From: Acidimicrobiaceae bacterium
Lineage (GTDB): Bacteria > Actinomycetota > Acidimicrobiia > Acidimicrobiales > RAAP-2
Reading direction: 5' to 3'
Length of the DNA stretch: 43,751 nt
Assembly (NCBI GenBank): GCA_013044265.1
Contig: JABEUQ010000068.1
Coordinates: 1-43,751 of the forward strand
Shown: piece by piece, positions 1 through 7,891 of the stretch
Layout of the letters: the number at the start of each line of letters is the position of its first letter
How positions within the stretch are numbered: the first letter of the stretch is position 1
Made by a program: the position numbers and the translations under genes
Notes under the pieces: model-generated
What the model was told of the DNA's origin: nothing
The model's input: only the letters and a program-made list of their open reading frames with translations
Database searches by the model: none

Positions 1-87
1 CGCCGCGAGTCGGACGAACCGGTCACGCCAGGGCCCACACGACCGTTCGGTCGGCCCGAGGTGAGCACGCGTCATAGTGCTCCCTAA

Positions 88-621
88 TTAGGAACGGTCG
101 GCCTCTACGCGATCACCAGTAACCAGATGCGGCCCTACGTCGTGACGTACTCGGGCGGCCTTTGGCACACGATGCACGCGCTCGCCGCGTATCGACCGGC
201 GACCAACGTCAACCTGTTGTCGTCGATCTCGTGCACGGCCGTGGGAACGTGCGTAGTTGGCGGGCAGAGCGATCCGAAGAGGGGTGGAGGAAGTTCGGCT
301 CTCGTGGCAGAAGAGAATCACGGTCGCTGGACGACGCCTTACGCCGTCGGATCAGCGAACGCGGTGGAATCGATTTCGTGCGCCAGGGCGACTTCGTGCA
401 CCGGAGTTCTCACGCACACTACGGGCGACTTCGCGGGAGTGGCGACGATGAGTTCGAACCATCACTGGAGCGTCAGGGTCCCGAAGAGTGTGGCGGGCTG
501 GAGCAACTTGCGGGGATGGGCGATGTCGTGCGTGCTGGACCAGTGCACCATCGTCGGTTCGGGTTCGATGGCCCCGACGAGTCCACCCTCAGCGCTCATC
601 ATGACTTTGAGCGTGGCGTGA
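88..621 (+). pseudogene. Remnant of a secreted cysteine-patterned repeat (beta-propeller-like) protein
   Basis: The reading frame encodes about 1.5-2 copies of a repeat with the pattern SISC-x5-C-x2-G followed by a strand ending in G-x-W. It is visible as SISCTAVGTCVVGG, then SISCARATSC, then a degenerate MSCVLDQCTIVGSG. Actinobacterial secreted proteins often carry many such copies, so this looks like a C-terminal piece. The first ATG (127) cannot be a natural start because repeat-like sequence (LYAITSNQ...PYVVTYSGGLW) continues upstream of it to a TAA at 85-87. There is no signal peptide and no ribosome binding site. I read it as a 5'-truncated remnant. A short open frame at 1-87 may belong to the same decayed gene or to an upstream neighbour. 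Confidence 0.5.
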
Positions 622-711
622 CGCGCATCGACAACAACTTTCGAGTCGCCGCACACGAGAGTCTCCTCGCGGATGAACCGGTTGAAGTAATTTCAGTCAT
701 AGGCTGTAGTC

Positions 712-1332
712 GTGTCGCACTCACTCGTTTCGCTGATTTCCTGGGCTGCGGTCAGTGCCGGCACGGCGTCAGTGTGGGCACAGTTTCGACGAATTAGCGT
801 GCAAGGCATCGAGGGAGTTTCTCTCTCCACGTGGCTGATGTTTACCCTCATCGGGGGATTTTGGATATCTTACGGTGCCCTCAGTGCGCATTCGCCCGCC
901 GTGATAATGGGGAGTTTGTTGGCGTTGCCGCTGCAGTTGTCAATCATTTTTCGCCTCAAGCCGTGGCGCCACACGCGAATTTCGGGTCAGGCCACAGTCT
1001 TATTTCTTGTTACCTGCGCGGTTCCCGGGGTGGTCGGCGGGTGGGCCTGGTGCGTCTACGGCTGTGGACTAGCGATGACGTTACTGCGCATCCCGCAGTT
1101 CATGGAACTACTTCGCACGCGTGATGCCGACGGTGTGTCGTCAGCCTCGTGGTTCATTGGCTCGCTGACCGCGTTGTTGTGGATTGTCTATTACGCGAAT
1201 GTGCATCTGGGGGCTCCGTTGATTGCCACCGCGTGCTCGGGTAGCGCGAGCCTGCTCATTGGAACTATGGCCGTGTGGCGACACCGCCAGGGTCGCGAGG
1301 AGCTCATTCGTCGTGAGGTGTTCGCAAACTGA
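712..1332 (+). CDS. SWEET/PQ-loop-like membrane protein with two repeats
   Basis: A 206-residue, highly hydrophobic protein with about six to seven membrane segments. Two PQ-loop-type units are visible. The first spans about residues 8-45 and holds FRRISVQGIEGVSLSTWLMF. The second spans about 115-165 and holds LRIPQFMELLRTRDADGVSS followed by WFIGSLTALLWIVYY. The pattern of a helix, a polar R/Q-rich loop and then 'GVS-x-x-x-W' is typical of SemiSWEET/SWEET and PQ-loop transporters. Bacterial members are usually single-unit dimers of about 90 residues, so a two-unit chain is notable. The start is a GTG with only a weak AGG about 10 bases upstream. The stop abuts the leuD stop on the other strand with no gap. 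The substrate (sugar or other) cannot be told from sequence. Confidence 0.65.
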   Translation: MSHSLVSLISWAAVSAGTASVWAQFRRISVQGIEGVSLSTWLMFTLIGGFWISYGALSAHSPAVIMGSLLALPLQLSIIFRLKPWRHTRISGQATVLFLVTCAVPGVVGGWAWCVYGCGLAMTLLRIPQFMELLRTRDADGVSSASWFIGSLTALLWIVYYANVHLGAPLIATACSGSASLLIGTMAVWRHRQGREELIRREVFAN

Positions 1333-1956
1333 TTATCGCGTTAGTAGGTGACCAGATTCGTCGAAGAGTCCGTGCAAGCTGGGCGCGTGCGAAATTGACT
1401 CGTACGAAGTGATGTCACCCTCGTGGCGCAGAGTGAGCCCGATGTCGTCCCAGCCGTTGAGTAGCCGCTCACGAGTCATGGGGTCAAGTGCGAAGGACCG
1501 ACGCCAACCCGCCGCGGGCACCTCAACTTCCATTCTCTCGACGTCGACGACGAGAAGTCGATTGGGATCCTCAGCGATCAGCGCGGTGAGTTCCTCGACG
1601 TCGTGAACGCTGAGTTGTGCGATGACCAGACCTTGCTTGGACGAATTGTTGCGAAAGATGTCCCCGAATGATGGCGCGATGACGGCCTCGAAGCCGTAGT
1701 CCATCAGTGCCCACACGGCGTGCTCCCGCGAGGATCCCGTGCCGAAGCGAGGTCCCGCCACCAGGATTGTCGCGCCCGCGAACCGGGCGTCGTTGAGCAC
1801 GAAGTTGGGGTCATCGCGCCACTCGCTAAAGAGCCCACGCCCGAAACCAGTGCGTTCGACGCGCTTGAGCCAGTCCGAGGGGATGATCTGGTCGGTGTCG
1901 ACGTCCGCTCGTTCCAGGGGTACGGCCCGACCTTCGATGACGTGAACTTCTTTCAT
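1333..1956 (-). CDS. leuD: 3-isopropylmalate dehydratase small subunit
   Basis: With LeuC it isomerises 2-isopropylmalate to 3-isopropylmalate in leucine synthesis in the cytoplasm. The 207 residues match the usual size of about 200. Near the start is the family signature [24 protein letters not shown] (residues about 16-39, shown only in part by [12 protein letters not shown]). The glycine/serine substrate loop [13 protein letters not shown] is intact at about residues 72-84. The ATG overlaps the leuC stop by four bases, so the two subunits are translationally coupled. The end abuts the stop of the convergent membrane gene. Confidence 0.95.
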   Translation of the reverse strand: MKEVHVIEGRAVPLERADVDTDQIIPSDWLKRVERTGFGRGLFSEWRDDPNFVLNDARFAGATILVAGPRFGTGSSREHAVWALMDYGFEAVIAPSFGDIFRNNSSKQGLVIAQLSVHDVEELTALIAEDPNRLLVVDVERMEVEVPAAGWRRSFALDPMTRERLLNGWDDIGLTLRHEGDITSYESISHAPSLHGLFDESGHLLTR

Positions 1957-3359
1957 GATGTGACCTCATCGGGAGTAGCGAAACGTCCAAGGATGGCGCT
2001 TGCGGCGGCGACCACCGGTGAAACCAAATGGGTGCGACCACCTCGACCCTGTCGACCCTCGAAGTTACGGTTCGACGTGGAGGCACTGCGCTGGCCGGGA
2101 GTCAACTGATCAGGATTCATACCCAAACACATCGAACAACCTGGTTCGCGCCATTCGAAGCCGGCAGCTAAGAAGACCTGATCCAAGCCTTCATCTTCGG
2201 CCTGATTCTTCACTCGGTGCGATCCCGCCACGACCAGAGCACGCACCGAAGGTGCCACTTGGTGACCGCGCGCTACCGCGGCGGCGGCGCGCAAGTCCTC
2301 AATGCGACTATTGGTGCACGAACCGATGAAGACGACGTCGACGGGTATTTCCTTCATCGGGGTCCCCGCGGTCAGGCCCATGTAAGCGAGCGAGCGTTCG
2401 GTGGTGCTCTTGACGTCAGGATCGTCGAAATCGGCCGGGTCGGGTACCAGGCCGTCGAGGGCCACGACTTGCGCGGGGTTGGTACCCCACGTGACGAAGG
2501 GAACTAGGTCGGCGGCGTTCAAGGTGACCGTCTTGTCGAACTCAGCGTCATCGTCGGAGACGAAAGTCCGCCAACGTTGGGCCGCTTCGTCAAAGGCGTC
2601 TCCCGACGGGACGGCCGCGCGTCCACGAAGGTAGTCAATCGTAGTGTTGTCCACGGCGACTAGTCCGGCGCGCGCACCAGCCTCGATGCTCATGTTGCAC
2701 AACGTCATACGTCCCTCCATCGAGAGGTCGCGTATCGCCTGCCCGCGATACTCGATGACGTAGCCGGCCCCGCCGCCGGTGCCCAGGGTCGCCACGATGG
2801 CGAGCACGATGTCTTTGGGGGTCACTGCGTCGGGCGCGTGTCCTTCGACGACCACGGCCATGGTCTTGGCGCGCTGCTGGGGCAAAGTTTGCGTAGCGAG
2901 TACGTGCTCCACTTCACTGGTGCCGATGCCGAAAGCCAGAGCACCGAGTGCTCCGTGCGTCGAAGTGTGCGAGTCACCGCAGACGATGGTCATACCGGGC
3001 TGGGTCACGCCGAGTTCGGGTCCGATCACGTGGACGATTCCCTGGTTCTCGTGTCCGCGCGGGAACACTGTGATGCCAAACTCCTCACAATTCTCCTCGA
3101 GGGCTTCGAGTTGGCGCTTGGAGATGGGATCGCTGACGGGGACCGAGAGGGGCTCGGTGGGCACATTATGGTCCGCCGTGGCGAGCGTGAGGTCCGGGCG
3201 TCGAACTCGGCGGCTACTCAGACGGAGGCCATCGAAAGCTTGGGGCGAGGTGACTTCGTGCACGAGGTGAAGGTCGATATAGATGATCGCGGATTCGCCC
3301 TCGGGCGCGGCGACCAAGTGCTCGTCCCAGATTTTCTCGTAGAGAGTACGGCCGGCCAT
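1953..3359 (-). CDS. leuC: 3-isopropylmalate dehydratase large subunit, [4Fe-4S]
   Basis: Aconitase-family large subunit, 468 residues, the normal length. The [4Fe-4S] ligands are C348 in [13 protein letters not shown] and C408/C411 in [14 protein letters not shown]. Other family blocks are [15 protein letters not shown] (residues 28-42), [20 protein letters not shown] (127-146) and the C-terminal [12 protein letters not shown]. The ATG follows the greA stop directly (TAGATG), and leuD overlaps its own stop by four bases, giving one greA-leuC-leuD unit. The enzyme needs an iron-sulfur cluster, which links it to the Suf genes at 27-35 kb. Confidence 0.97.
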   Translation of the reverse strand: MAGRTLYEKIWDEHLVAAPEGESAIIYIDLHLVHEVTSPQAFDGLRLSSRRVRRPDLTLATADHNVPTEPLSVPVSDPISKRQLEALEENCEEFGITVFPRGHENQGIVHVIGPELGVTQPGMTIVCGDSHTSTHGALGALAFGIGTSEVEHVLATQTLPQQRAKTMAVVVEGHAPDAVTPKDIVLAIVATLGTGGGAGYVIEYRGQAIRDLSMEGRMTLCNMSIEAGARAGLVAVDNTTIDYLRGRAAVPSGDAFDEAAQRWRTFVSDDDAEFDKTVTLNAADLVPFVTWGTNPAQVVALDGLVPDPADFDDPDVKSTTERSLAYMGLTAGTPMKEIPVDVVFIGSCTNSRIEDLRAAAAVARGHQVAPSVRALVVAGSHRVKNQAEDEGLDQVFLAAGFEWREPGCSMCLGMNPDQLTPGQRSASTSNRNFEGRQGRGGRTHLVSPVVAAASAILGRFATPDEVTS

Positions 3360-3836
3360 CTAGCGCAACCCGACGATCTTGACGCGAAGAACTCCCGAAG
3401 GCGCTTCGTATTCCACGAGGTCACCAACGGCGTGACCGAGAAGTGCCGATCCGAGCGGGGAGGTGGGAGAAGCAACGAGAACACTGTCGGGCTTCTCTTC
3501 GATGGAGCCGATGAAGAATTCTTGGAAATCCTCGTCGGCGTCCCCCTCGTAGACGATCTGAACGATAGAGGCGTGCTGAGCCAGGTGGGCGTTCTGGTCG
3601 CGTGCCACGAGTTCGTGATTGCGGATCACGTTGTCAATCTGGCGGATTCGCGACTCCATCTTGCCCTGCTCGTCCTTGGCGGCGTGGTAGTCGCCATTTT
3701 CGCTCAGGTCCCCCAAGAGTCGTGCCGTTTCGATGATTCGAGCGATGTCCGTGCGCCCGACCGTCGTCAAGTGGTGATACTCCTCTTGGAGTTTGTCCAG
3801 TGTTTCTTGTGTGATGCGATGAATCTCGACCGCCAT
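3360..3836 (-). CDS. greA: Transcription elongation factor GreA
   Basis: GreA enters the secondary channel of RNA polymerase and stimulates cleavage of backtracked transcripts. The 158 residues fit the family. The N-terminal coiled coil (about 1-75) carries the acidic tip motif GDLSENGDYHAAKDEQG around residues 42-58. The C-terminal FKBP-like domain contains SPLGSALLGHAVGDLVEYEAP (residues about 126-146, partial motif LGSALLGHAVGD). The ATG has a GGGGA ribosome binding site upstream. It sits first in a unit with leuC and leuD, whose start touches its stop, an unusual pairing that makes leucine enzymes co-transcribed with a general transcription factor. Confidence 0.95.
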   Translation of the reverse strand: MAVEIHRITQETLDKLQEEYHHLTTVGRTDIARIIETARLLGDLSENGDYHAAKDEQGKMESRIRQIDNVIRNHELVARDQNAHLAQHASIVQIVYEGDADEDFQEFFIGSIEEKPDSVLVASPTSPLGSALLGHAVGDLVEYEAPSGVLRVKIVGLR

Positions 3837-3871
3837 GGAACGTCCCCAACTAGAGAAGAAGTTCTGATTCT

Positions 3872-3902
3872 ACCGACTTACCCTGTCGTGGGGTATGTCG
3901 GT
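3872..3902. promoter_or_regulatory. Interrupted dyad in the greA/leuB divergent promoter region
   Basis: The arms ACCGAC-T-TACCC and GGGTA-T-GTCGGT are perfectly complementary (11 pairs with one T-T mismatch) around a 7-base loop. On the plus strand the right arm runs straight into TTTT. It lies in the 119-base gap between greA and leuB. Two readings are possible: a protein operator shared by both leucine units, or a plus-strand terminator/attenuator in the leuB leader. I see no leucine-rich leader peptide, so the classical attenuator is not supported. Confidence 0.5.
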
Positions 3903-3955
3903 TTTGCTCGCTCCGTCCGACGAGGGCAAAATGGGAGCTACGAAGGAGAGTACTC

Positions 3956-4975
3956 ATGACTCAGCAGGTTCACTCGATTGCCGTGATTGGTGGCGACGGC
4001 ATCGGACCCGAAGTGACGGCCGCTGCTCTCGAAGTCGTTCGCGCGGCTGGGGTTTCCTTCACGACTGAGCAATTTGACCTCGGAGCAGCGCGCTACTTGC
4101 GAGATGGTTTCGTACTCGACGACGAGACACTCGAGAAATTGCGCGGTTTTGACGCAATCATGCTCGGGGCCATTGGCCCCGCTATTGGCGACAACCGCAT
4201 CCCCGGGGGTACCCTCGAGCGCGGGCTCTTGCTGCGTATGCGTTTTGGCCTTGATCTCTATATCAACTATCGACCGTTCCACGGTGTCGATGGTTCTCTC
4301 GCCCAGGGGTGCGACTTCGCGATCGTTCGTGAGAACACTGAGGGACCCTACGCCGGCGAAGGTGGCGTACTTCGACAGGGCACGCCCTACGAGATTGCGA
4401 CGCAGGGTTCGGTCAACACTCGCTTTGGAGTGGAGCGTTGTGTGCGCTACGCCTTCGAGCGAGCCGCGAAGTCCGCACAACCCAAGGTAACACTGGCGCA
4501 CAAGACGAACGTCCTCACCTACGCCGGAGATCTCTGGTCACGAGTAGTGGCCGAGGTCAAGGGTGAATACCCCGGGGTGGAGGTGGATTACAACCACGTT
4601 GACGCGGCGTGCATCTACCTGGTCGAAGACCCCCAGCGCTATAACGTCATCGTGACCGACAATCTCTTCGGCGACATCCTCTCGGACCTCGCCGGGGCCG
4701 TCACCGGGGGTATTGGCTTCGCCGCGAGCGGCAACATCAACCCCACGAAATCGGGTGCTTCTCTGTTCGAACCCGTGCACGGCGCGGCGCACGACATCGT
4801 GGGAACCAATCGGGCGAATCCACTCGCGGCTGTTTCTTCAGCGGTCTTGATGCTGGAGCACCTTGGTGAAATTGAAGCGGCCACACGCATAGCCCGCGCC
4901 GTGAGAGACTTTGACGGCGACGCTTCGCAACTCGGAACGTCCGGAATCACGGCCCACTTGTTAGAGAGGTTGTAA
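3956..4975 (+). CDS. leuB: 3-isopropylmalate dehydrogenase
   Basis: Oxidises and decarboxylates 3-isopropylmalate to 2-ketoisocaproate with NAD+. The 339 residues match the shorter actinobacterial form. Visible blocks are IAVIGGDGIGPEV at the N-terminus, the substrate-arginine region LLLRMRFGLDLYINYRP, RENTEGPYAGEGG, the lysine block AHKTNVLTYAGDLW, the metal-site aspartates in VTDNLFGDILSDLAGAVTGG, and the NAD-binding FEPVHGAAHDI-GTNRANP. The ATG has a strong GAAGGAG site eight bases upstream. The stop is followed at once by the ilvE ATG, so leuB-ilvE form an operon. Confidence 0.97.
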   Translation: MTQQVHSIAVIGGDGIGPEVTAAALEVVRAAGVSFTTEQFDLGAARYLRDGFVLDDETLEKLRGFDAIMLGAIGPAIGDNRIPGGTLERGLLLRMRFGLDLYINYRPFHGVDGSLAQGCDFAIVRENTEGPYAGEGGVLRQGTPYEIATQGSVNTRFGVERCVRYAFERAAKSAQPKVTLAHKTNVLTYAGDLWSRVVAEVKGEYPGVEVDYNHVDAACIYLVEDPQRYNVIVTDNLFGDILSDLAGAVTGGIGFAASGNINPTKSGASLFEPVHGAAHDIVGTNRANPLAAVSSAVLMLEHLGEIEAATRIARAVRDFDGDASQLGTSGITAHLLERL

Positions 4976-5902
4976 ATGCCCATCACCCCCACCAAGAAGA
5001 TCTGGATGGACGGTCAACTCGTCGACTGGGATAACGCCACGACGCACGTTTTGACCCATACCTTGCACTACGGCACCGGGGCCTTTGAAGGCATTCGTGC
5101 CTACAAGACCTCCTCGGGCCCGGCCATCTTCCGTCTGCGTGAGCACATGGAGAGGCTGTTACGTAGCTGCAAGATATTGATGATCGACGTACCCTTCACT
5201 CTGGATGAGCTCGTGGAAGCGTGCGTCGAAGTCGTGCGGGTCAATGACCTCGCCGAGGGCTGTTACCTACGTCCGCTCGTGTACCTCGGCTACGGCGAGA
5301 TGGGGATTAACCCGCTCAACTGTCCCGTCAACGTCGCCATTGCGGCGTGGCCCTGGGGTGCCTACTTGGGCGATCACGGCCTCGAGAACGGCGTGCGTAT
5401 GAAGATCTCCTCGTGGATGCGCCATGCCCCCAACGCGATGCCCACCGCCTCCAAGACGGTTGGTGGCTACGTCAACTCCACTTTGGCTAAGGTCGAGGCC
5501 ATCAAGGCTGGTTACGACGAAGCAATCATGCTCGGACCAGACGCGCGCATCTCGGAGTGCACCGGAGAAAACTTGTTCATAGTGCGTGATGGCCTGATTA
5601 TCTCGCCGCCACCCTCTGAAGCCGGCGCACTCACGGGTATCACACAGAACAGCATTGTGAAGATTGCGAACGATCTGGGCTATCGGGTCAGTTTCGAGGC
5701 GTTGCGCCGTGACGACCTGTACATCGCGGATGAAGCCTTCCTGACTGGTACCGCCGCCGAAGTGGTGCCGATTGGCTCAGTGGACGACCGTGTGGTGGGC
5801 GACGGCAAGCCGGGCCCCATTACCAAGGCCATCCAAGCCACATATTTCCAGGCCGTACGTGGGGAGTTAGCTCAGTACGAGAGCTGGCTCACCAGGGTCT
5901 GA
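4976..5902 (+). CDS. ilvE: Branched-chain amino acid aminotransferase
   Basis: A PLP enzyme of fold class IV that transfers the amino group between glutamate and the branched-chain 2-oxo acids, the last step for leucine, isoleucine and valine. It has 308 residues. The PLP lysine is K160 in PTASKTVGGYVNSTLAKVEA, and the family signature EAIMLGPDARISECTGENLF follows at about 182-201. The N-terminal THTLHYGTGAFEGIRAY block is the usual substrate-gate region. The ATG directly follows the leuB TAA without a gap. The C-terminal thiamine/4-amino-4-deoxychorismate lyase alternatives are less likely given the BCAT-type N-terminus and the leuB neighbour. Confidence 0.93.
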   Translation: MPITPTKKIWMDGQLVDWDNATTHVLTHTLHYGTGAFEGIRAYKTSSGPAIFRLREHMERLLRSCKILMIDVPFTLDELVEACVEVVRVNDLAEGCYLRPLVYLGYGEMGINPLNCPVNVAIAAWPWGAYLGDHGLENGVRMKISSWMRHAPNAMPTASKTVGGYVNSTLAKVEAIKAGYDEAIMLGPDARISECTGENLFIVRDGLIISPPPSEAGALTGITQNSIVKIANDLGYRVSFEALRRDDLYIADEAFLTGTAAEVVPIGSVDDRVVGDGKPGPITKAIQATYFQAVRGELAQYESWLTRV

Positions 5903-5925
5903 CCCGCGCAGGGTAGTCTCGGAGC

Positions 5926-6363
5926 GTGACGCAACCGACTTTTTCTCCCGTAACGCGAAGTGGCGAAGTTCGTCCCACCGTGGCGACAGCTACACCCGAG
6001 ATTGGGCGGACCAAGAAACCTGGTCTCTTGCGCCACGCGCCCACCATGGCGGGTGCGGGGACACAGGCTCCAGGTGAGGGTTTCGCGATGACCTTGGCTG
6101 AGCGTGAGTGCGCGCAACTCCACGTCGAAGGCGTAGATCACCACGACCTGGTAGTCGGCATCGCCCTCGTGGCGGCCAAGCGTGCGAGTCTCGCTGGACG
6201 AGGTCCCACCGTCTATGACGTTCGCGCGGCGCTCGATCACTTTGGACTACGTGGTCACGGGTCGAACGCCACCACGGCCTTCGCGGGCATCGCACACAGA
6301 TACGTGGCCCAGCGTCGCTTCGTCGACAATGTGACCGAGGAACAGCTTTTCCCCCAGCCTTAG
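5926..6363 (+). CDS. Unrecognised 145-residue protein between ilvE and an acyl-CoA dehydrogenase gene
   Basis: I do not recognise this gene. The first 50 residues are Pro/Thr-rich and probably disordered. Residues 55-145 look like a compact mostly helical domain with FAMTLAERECAQLHVEG and HHDLVVGIALVAAKRASLAG. It has no signal peptide, membrane segment or cysteine pair; the single Cys lies in that domain. The GTG start follows ilvE by 23 bases and the stop precedes the next ATG by 21 bases, so it is probably in the same transcript. Codon use looks like its neighbours, which supports a real gene. Confidence 0.6.
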   Translation: MTQPTFSPVTRSGEVRPTVATATPEIGRTKKPGLLRHAPTMAGAGTQAPGEGFAMTLAERECAQLHVEGVDHHDLVVGIALVAAKRASLAGRGPTVYDVRAALDHFGLRGHGSNATTAFAGIAHRYVAQRRFVDNVTEEQLFPQP

Positions 6364-6384
6364 CCGACTCAACGAGGAGCCCGC

Positions 6385-7527
6385 ATGACGTTCGTATTAA
6401 ATGAGGAGCAACGGGCCTTTCGAGATGTCCTCAAGACATTCGTGGATGAGCGCATCGCCCCGCACGCGGCACGCTACGACCGCGAGCAGGAGTTTCCCCA
6501 AGAGAGTTGGGACGCCTGCGTCGAGATGGAATTACCCGCCCTCTGGGTCCCTGAGCAATACGGGGGAGTCGGAGCAGATATGGTCACTCAGGCAGTGGTC
6601 GCCGAGGAGTTGGCGCGCGGGTGTGCATCCACTTCAGTGACGTGGCTGATCTCCAAGCTCGGCATGCTGCCCATCATGAATTTCGCTTCCGAGGAGATCA
6701 AGTCCACGTATCTGCCGCGTATCGCCGCCGGAACCCACCAAGCGAGTTATTGCCTATCGGAGGCTGACGCTGGATCCGACGTGGCGGCCATGCGCTGTCA
6801 CGCCGAGCGCGATGGCGATGAGTACGTCCTGAATGGTTCGAAGTACTGGATTACCAACGCCGGAGTCTCCGATACCTACACCGTCTTCGCCAGCACTGAC
6901 CTGAGCGCCAAGAGCCGCGGTATCACGTGCTTCCTCGTCGAAAAAGAATGGGGGGTGCAGTTCCCCAAGCACGAGGACAAACTTGGATTACGAGCGTCGC
7001 CCACGGGCGAAGTGGTCTTCAATAATGTTCGCGTTCCACTGTCGCACCGTATTGGCGAGGAGGGAGAGGGTTTTCGTATCGCGATGCACACGCTGGACCG
7101 CTCGCGTCCGACTATTGGGGCCCAGGCCGTTGGAATTTCGCAAGCGGCCATTGACTACGCCGCGGGCTACATGACGCAGCGTAAGGCCTTTGGTGCACCG
7201 ATCTCACAACTCCAGGGACTTCGATTCATGCTCGCTGACATGGCGATCAGGACCGAGGCATCGCGTGCTCTGGTCTACGCGGCGTGCGCCACGATTGACG
7301 CGGGCGACCCCGACCGCCAACTGAACTACTTAGGGGCGGCGGCGAAGTCATTCGCGTCCGATACCGCCATGAGTGTCACCACCGACGCAGTACAACTTCT
7401 GGGTGGCTACGGCTTCACCAAGGATTTCCCCGTCGAGCGCTTCATGCGTGATGCCAAGATCACCCAGATATATGAAGGTACGAATCAAGTGCAACGAGTC
7501 GTGGTGGCCAAACACCTGCTGAAGTAG
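6385..7527 (+). CDS. Acyl-CoA dehydrogenase, short/branched-chain type
   Basis: FAD-dependent alpha,beta-dehydrogenation of an acyl-CoA, 380 residues, the usual length. The three domains are all present: helical N-domain (1-115), beta domain with the FAD/substrate motif YCLSEADAGSDVAAMR (122-137) and WITNAGVSDTYTVFA, and C-terminal helices with RKAFGAPISQLQG and QLLGGYGFTKDFPVERFMRD. The catalytic base is E364 in QIYEGTNQVQR, the position found in short-chain and isovaleryl-type enzymes. A GAGGAG site precedes the ATG. Downstream of BCAA genes, a role in branched-chain acyl-CoA oxidation is plausible but inferred. Confidence 0.93.
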   Translation: MTFVLNEEQRAFRDVLKTFVDERIAPHAARYDREQEFPQESWDACVEMELPALWVPEQYGGVGADMVTQAVVAEELARGCASTSVTWLISKLGMLPIMNFASEEIKSTYLPRIAAGTHQASYCLSEADAGSDVAAMRCHAERDGDEYVLNGSKYWITNAGVSDTYTVFASTDLSAKSRGITCFLVEKEWGVQFPKHEDKLGLRASPTGEVVFNNVRVPLSHRIGEEGEGFRIAMHTLDRSRPTIGAQAVGISQAAIDYAAGYMTQRKAFGAPISQLQGLRFMLADMAIRTEASRALVYAACATIDAGDPDRQLNYLGAAAKSFASDTAMSVTTDAVQLLGGYGFTKDFPVERFMRDAKITQIYEGTNQVQRVVVAKHLLK

Positions 7528-7891
7528 GTTGAACGCCAACGTCGACACAGACAGTGACATCACGGGCGACCACCTAGAAATTGACACTGCGTCGTCCTCG
7601 GAAAGGTACGATTGTCGACCGCACAACTATTGCGGCACCACGGAACGGCCCCCCGGGTCGGGATCCATTGCTTGTTCCAATGACTATCGGGCAAGCCCGA
7701 TGGTGAATATGCTCTGTTGAACTAGTGGTTCAATACAGACACGACAGTGCTCTGATGTGCTGAATCTACGGTCCAATTAGGACACGCGCTGTTAGATCCC
7801 CGTCATGTCGTTGACTGTGGGCGGCTCGGAATTGGACCTTGTTGAACGCACAGTTGAGAGGGCTTCTGCGTTTGTGAGCTGGTGCGATTAT
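7528..7891. other. 364-base intergenic region with two hairpins
   Basis: No convincing gene. Two dyads lie close together: 7683-7704 (ACTATCGGGC-AA-GCCCGATGGT, ten pairs including one G-T, closing tightly) and 7714-7738 (TTGAAC/GTTCAA core, loop TAGTG, extended by CTGT/ACAG with a small bulge). Neither is followed by a T-run, so they are not typical terminators. They fall between the end of the acyl-CoA dehydrogenase gene and the stop of the convergent export permease and may act as a bidirectional transcript end. Confidence 0.4.

Noticed and set aside
162..797. 211-codon plus-strand frame
   Set aside because: Overlaps the repeat-protein remnant and the SWEET-like start; Arg/Gly-rich product without motifs.
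2838..3959. 373-codon open frame on the plus strand
   Set aside because: It lies antisense to leuC and greA, which are unmistakable; its product has no family pattern and arises from codon bias.
7683..7738. Rho-independent terminators after the acyl-CoA dehydrogenase gene
   Set aside because: The hairpins are real, but no T-run follows and they lie more than 150 bases past the gene.
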